Source of the DNA: Hortaea werneckii
Lineage: Eukaryota > Ascomycota > Dothideomycetes > Mycosphaerellales > Teratosphaeriaceae
Direction of reading: 5' to 3'
Assembly: GCA_037044905.1 (NCBI GenBank)
Contig: JBAOKB010000074.1
Coordinates: 310,001 to 374,000, forward strand
Length of the DNA: 64,000 nt
This document shows positions 62,961 through 64,000 of the stretch, piece by piece; position 1 is the first letter of the stretch, and each line of letters opens with the position of its first letter. The notes below the pieces were generated by a model that ran no database searches, was not told the origin of the DNA, and saw only the letters and a list, made by a program, of their open reading frames with translations. Made by a program: the position numbers and the translations under genes.

Positions 62961-64000
62961 GACTTGAAAGCCGGCAGCAATACTTGCAAAAAGGTTCAGA
63001 TACAATCGAAAGCTTTCGAGGGCGGAGCAAATGAACCTGCTATCGCCGCTCTGTCGAGGAATAGCTTCTTAACCCAGTCGGATACATTGCGAAGGAGACG
63101 CACTGCATTATTATACAGATCATGTCCACGACTTCAGGCAATCAGATCCCGAACAACCACACTGCTAGATCAAAGAAACACTCGCCTAAAGAGTTTCAGT
63201 ATGCGTCAATGGCTGTCCAGACTCAAAGACATCCTTTGCGACCGTCGTCAACCTTGTCCCGGCAGGATTGGAACGTGACCACAAACGTGTGCGACAGCGT
63301 GACGCTGCACGTCAAAGCTACCAGTAGAGCAATATCACAGAGGAGGATCGCGGCTAAGCTCTCGCGAGACTCGCCAAGCTTGACGCCAAATGCGCATGGT
63401 CTCGGCCCAGCGCAGAAGTGGCTGCAGCATGATTGGGCATTTCGTCTCGAAGCGATCTACTCATCTAAATTTTCAATTGTCAGATGGGTCTTCCTGTTTA
63501 GCCAGCTCATGATCACGTTCAGCCGAGCACATATAGTGATATTGACAGCGTTCTCCGCTTGCATGTACCTGCCTAACCGGATTTCAGGGGAGCAGACCAA
63601 CTTGAAGCTATCTGGCGCCCGTTAAATTGCTTTGCTGCCGGTTTATAGCTATCACTATATGACCTGGAGGGTGGAGGCCTCTGATAGGGACGCAAGGCAA
63701 TTGCGATACATCCACGTAGCCGATCACGGCATTAGTGGGCACAAAGACAATTGACTTTCAGTCAAAGTCGATTTTCTTTGCGGGGCATTATCTTGTGCAA
63801 CCTGGCTGCTTCATCGCCCTCACACAGCATCTGGCTTCAAGTCTATCCATGGTTTGCAATCAAGGGCGGATTTTAGATCCAAAGAACTGGCCACTTGTGA
63901 AGCAGCTGTCAGTCTGGCTGGATGGGGCACGCCCAATCCAGGCACGTGCAGCTGACACTTGCTCAAAGTGGCTCAGACATGGCCACTGAGGCCAAAACTC
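62961..64000. other. Right-edge stretch, no supported gene
   Basis: About 1 kb including the GH45 promoter. A 167-codon plus-strand frame (63122-63625) has no signal peptide, domain or biased composition that I recognise, so I do not call it. The rest holds only short frames. Confidence 0.4.

Overview
This window comes from a filamentous ascomycete (Pezizomycotina). The gene set and protein style fit a plant- or surface-associated Dothideomycete best, but that class assignment is inference. The support is: about 20 spaced protein genes on both strands, short introns (mostly 50-120 bp) with GTAAGT/GTATGT donors and CTAAC/CTGAC-like branch sites, single-copy eukaryotic core genes, and fungal-only families (DUF3405, Fungal_trans_2-type regulator, CBM1-GH45, CE15). 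I saw no tRNA, rRNA, CRISPR array or intact transposon.

Layout. 0-3.7 kb: 3' end of pyridoxal kinase, an F-box-like protein, and the DNA-repair glycosylase OGG1. 4.2-14 kb: an accessory block with a giant Apple/PAN-mucin-like surface protein gene, interrupted by a Thr-rich minisatellite and many frame breaks, then a broken CE15 glucuronoyl esterase gene. 15-24 kb: a DUF3405 Golgi/secretory membrane protein, an MDR-type ABC transporter with one frameshift, and an ANCHR/ZFYVE19-like protein. 24.5-29.5 kb: a sulfotransferase-like gene with an internal stop, a Zn-cluster-less fungal regulator and an alpha/beta hydrolase. 29.7-51.4 kb: mostly housekeeping: STE20/GCK-type kinase, a low-complexity fungal protein, RRN3, RPS13 (uS15), LMBD1, CFT1/CPSF160, a secreted cupredoxin-fold protein that appears to lack copper ligands, a conserved fungal protein and CKS1. 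52.7-64 kb: a small cupin, RSC4-like tandem bromodomain protein, UBE2W-type E2, a secreted Thr/Ser-rich protein with a run of dibasic sites, a metallo-beta-lactamase-fold lactonase-like enzyme, and a CBM1-GH45 endoglucanase.

Functional picture. Core genes cover DNA repair, Pol I transcription, ribosome, mRNA 3'-end formation, chromatin remodelling, CDK control, ubiquitin transfer and vitamin handling (B6, B12). Accessory genes cover cell-wall attack (GH45, and a dead CE15), surface adhesion, efflux and detoxification. The main signal is contrast: long core genes such as CFT1 (about 4.1 kb coding), the kinase (3.0 kb) and RRN3 (2.0 kb) read without a break, while the 4.2-14 kb accessory block carries about ten. 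I found no clearly new multi-gene system. The most unusual items are the decaying Apple-mucin locus, the copper-less cupredoxin and the CpA-to-TpA-type stop in the sulfotransferase-like gene.
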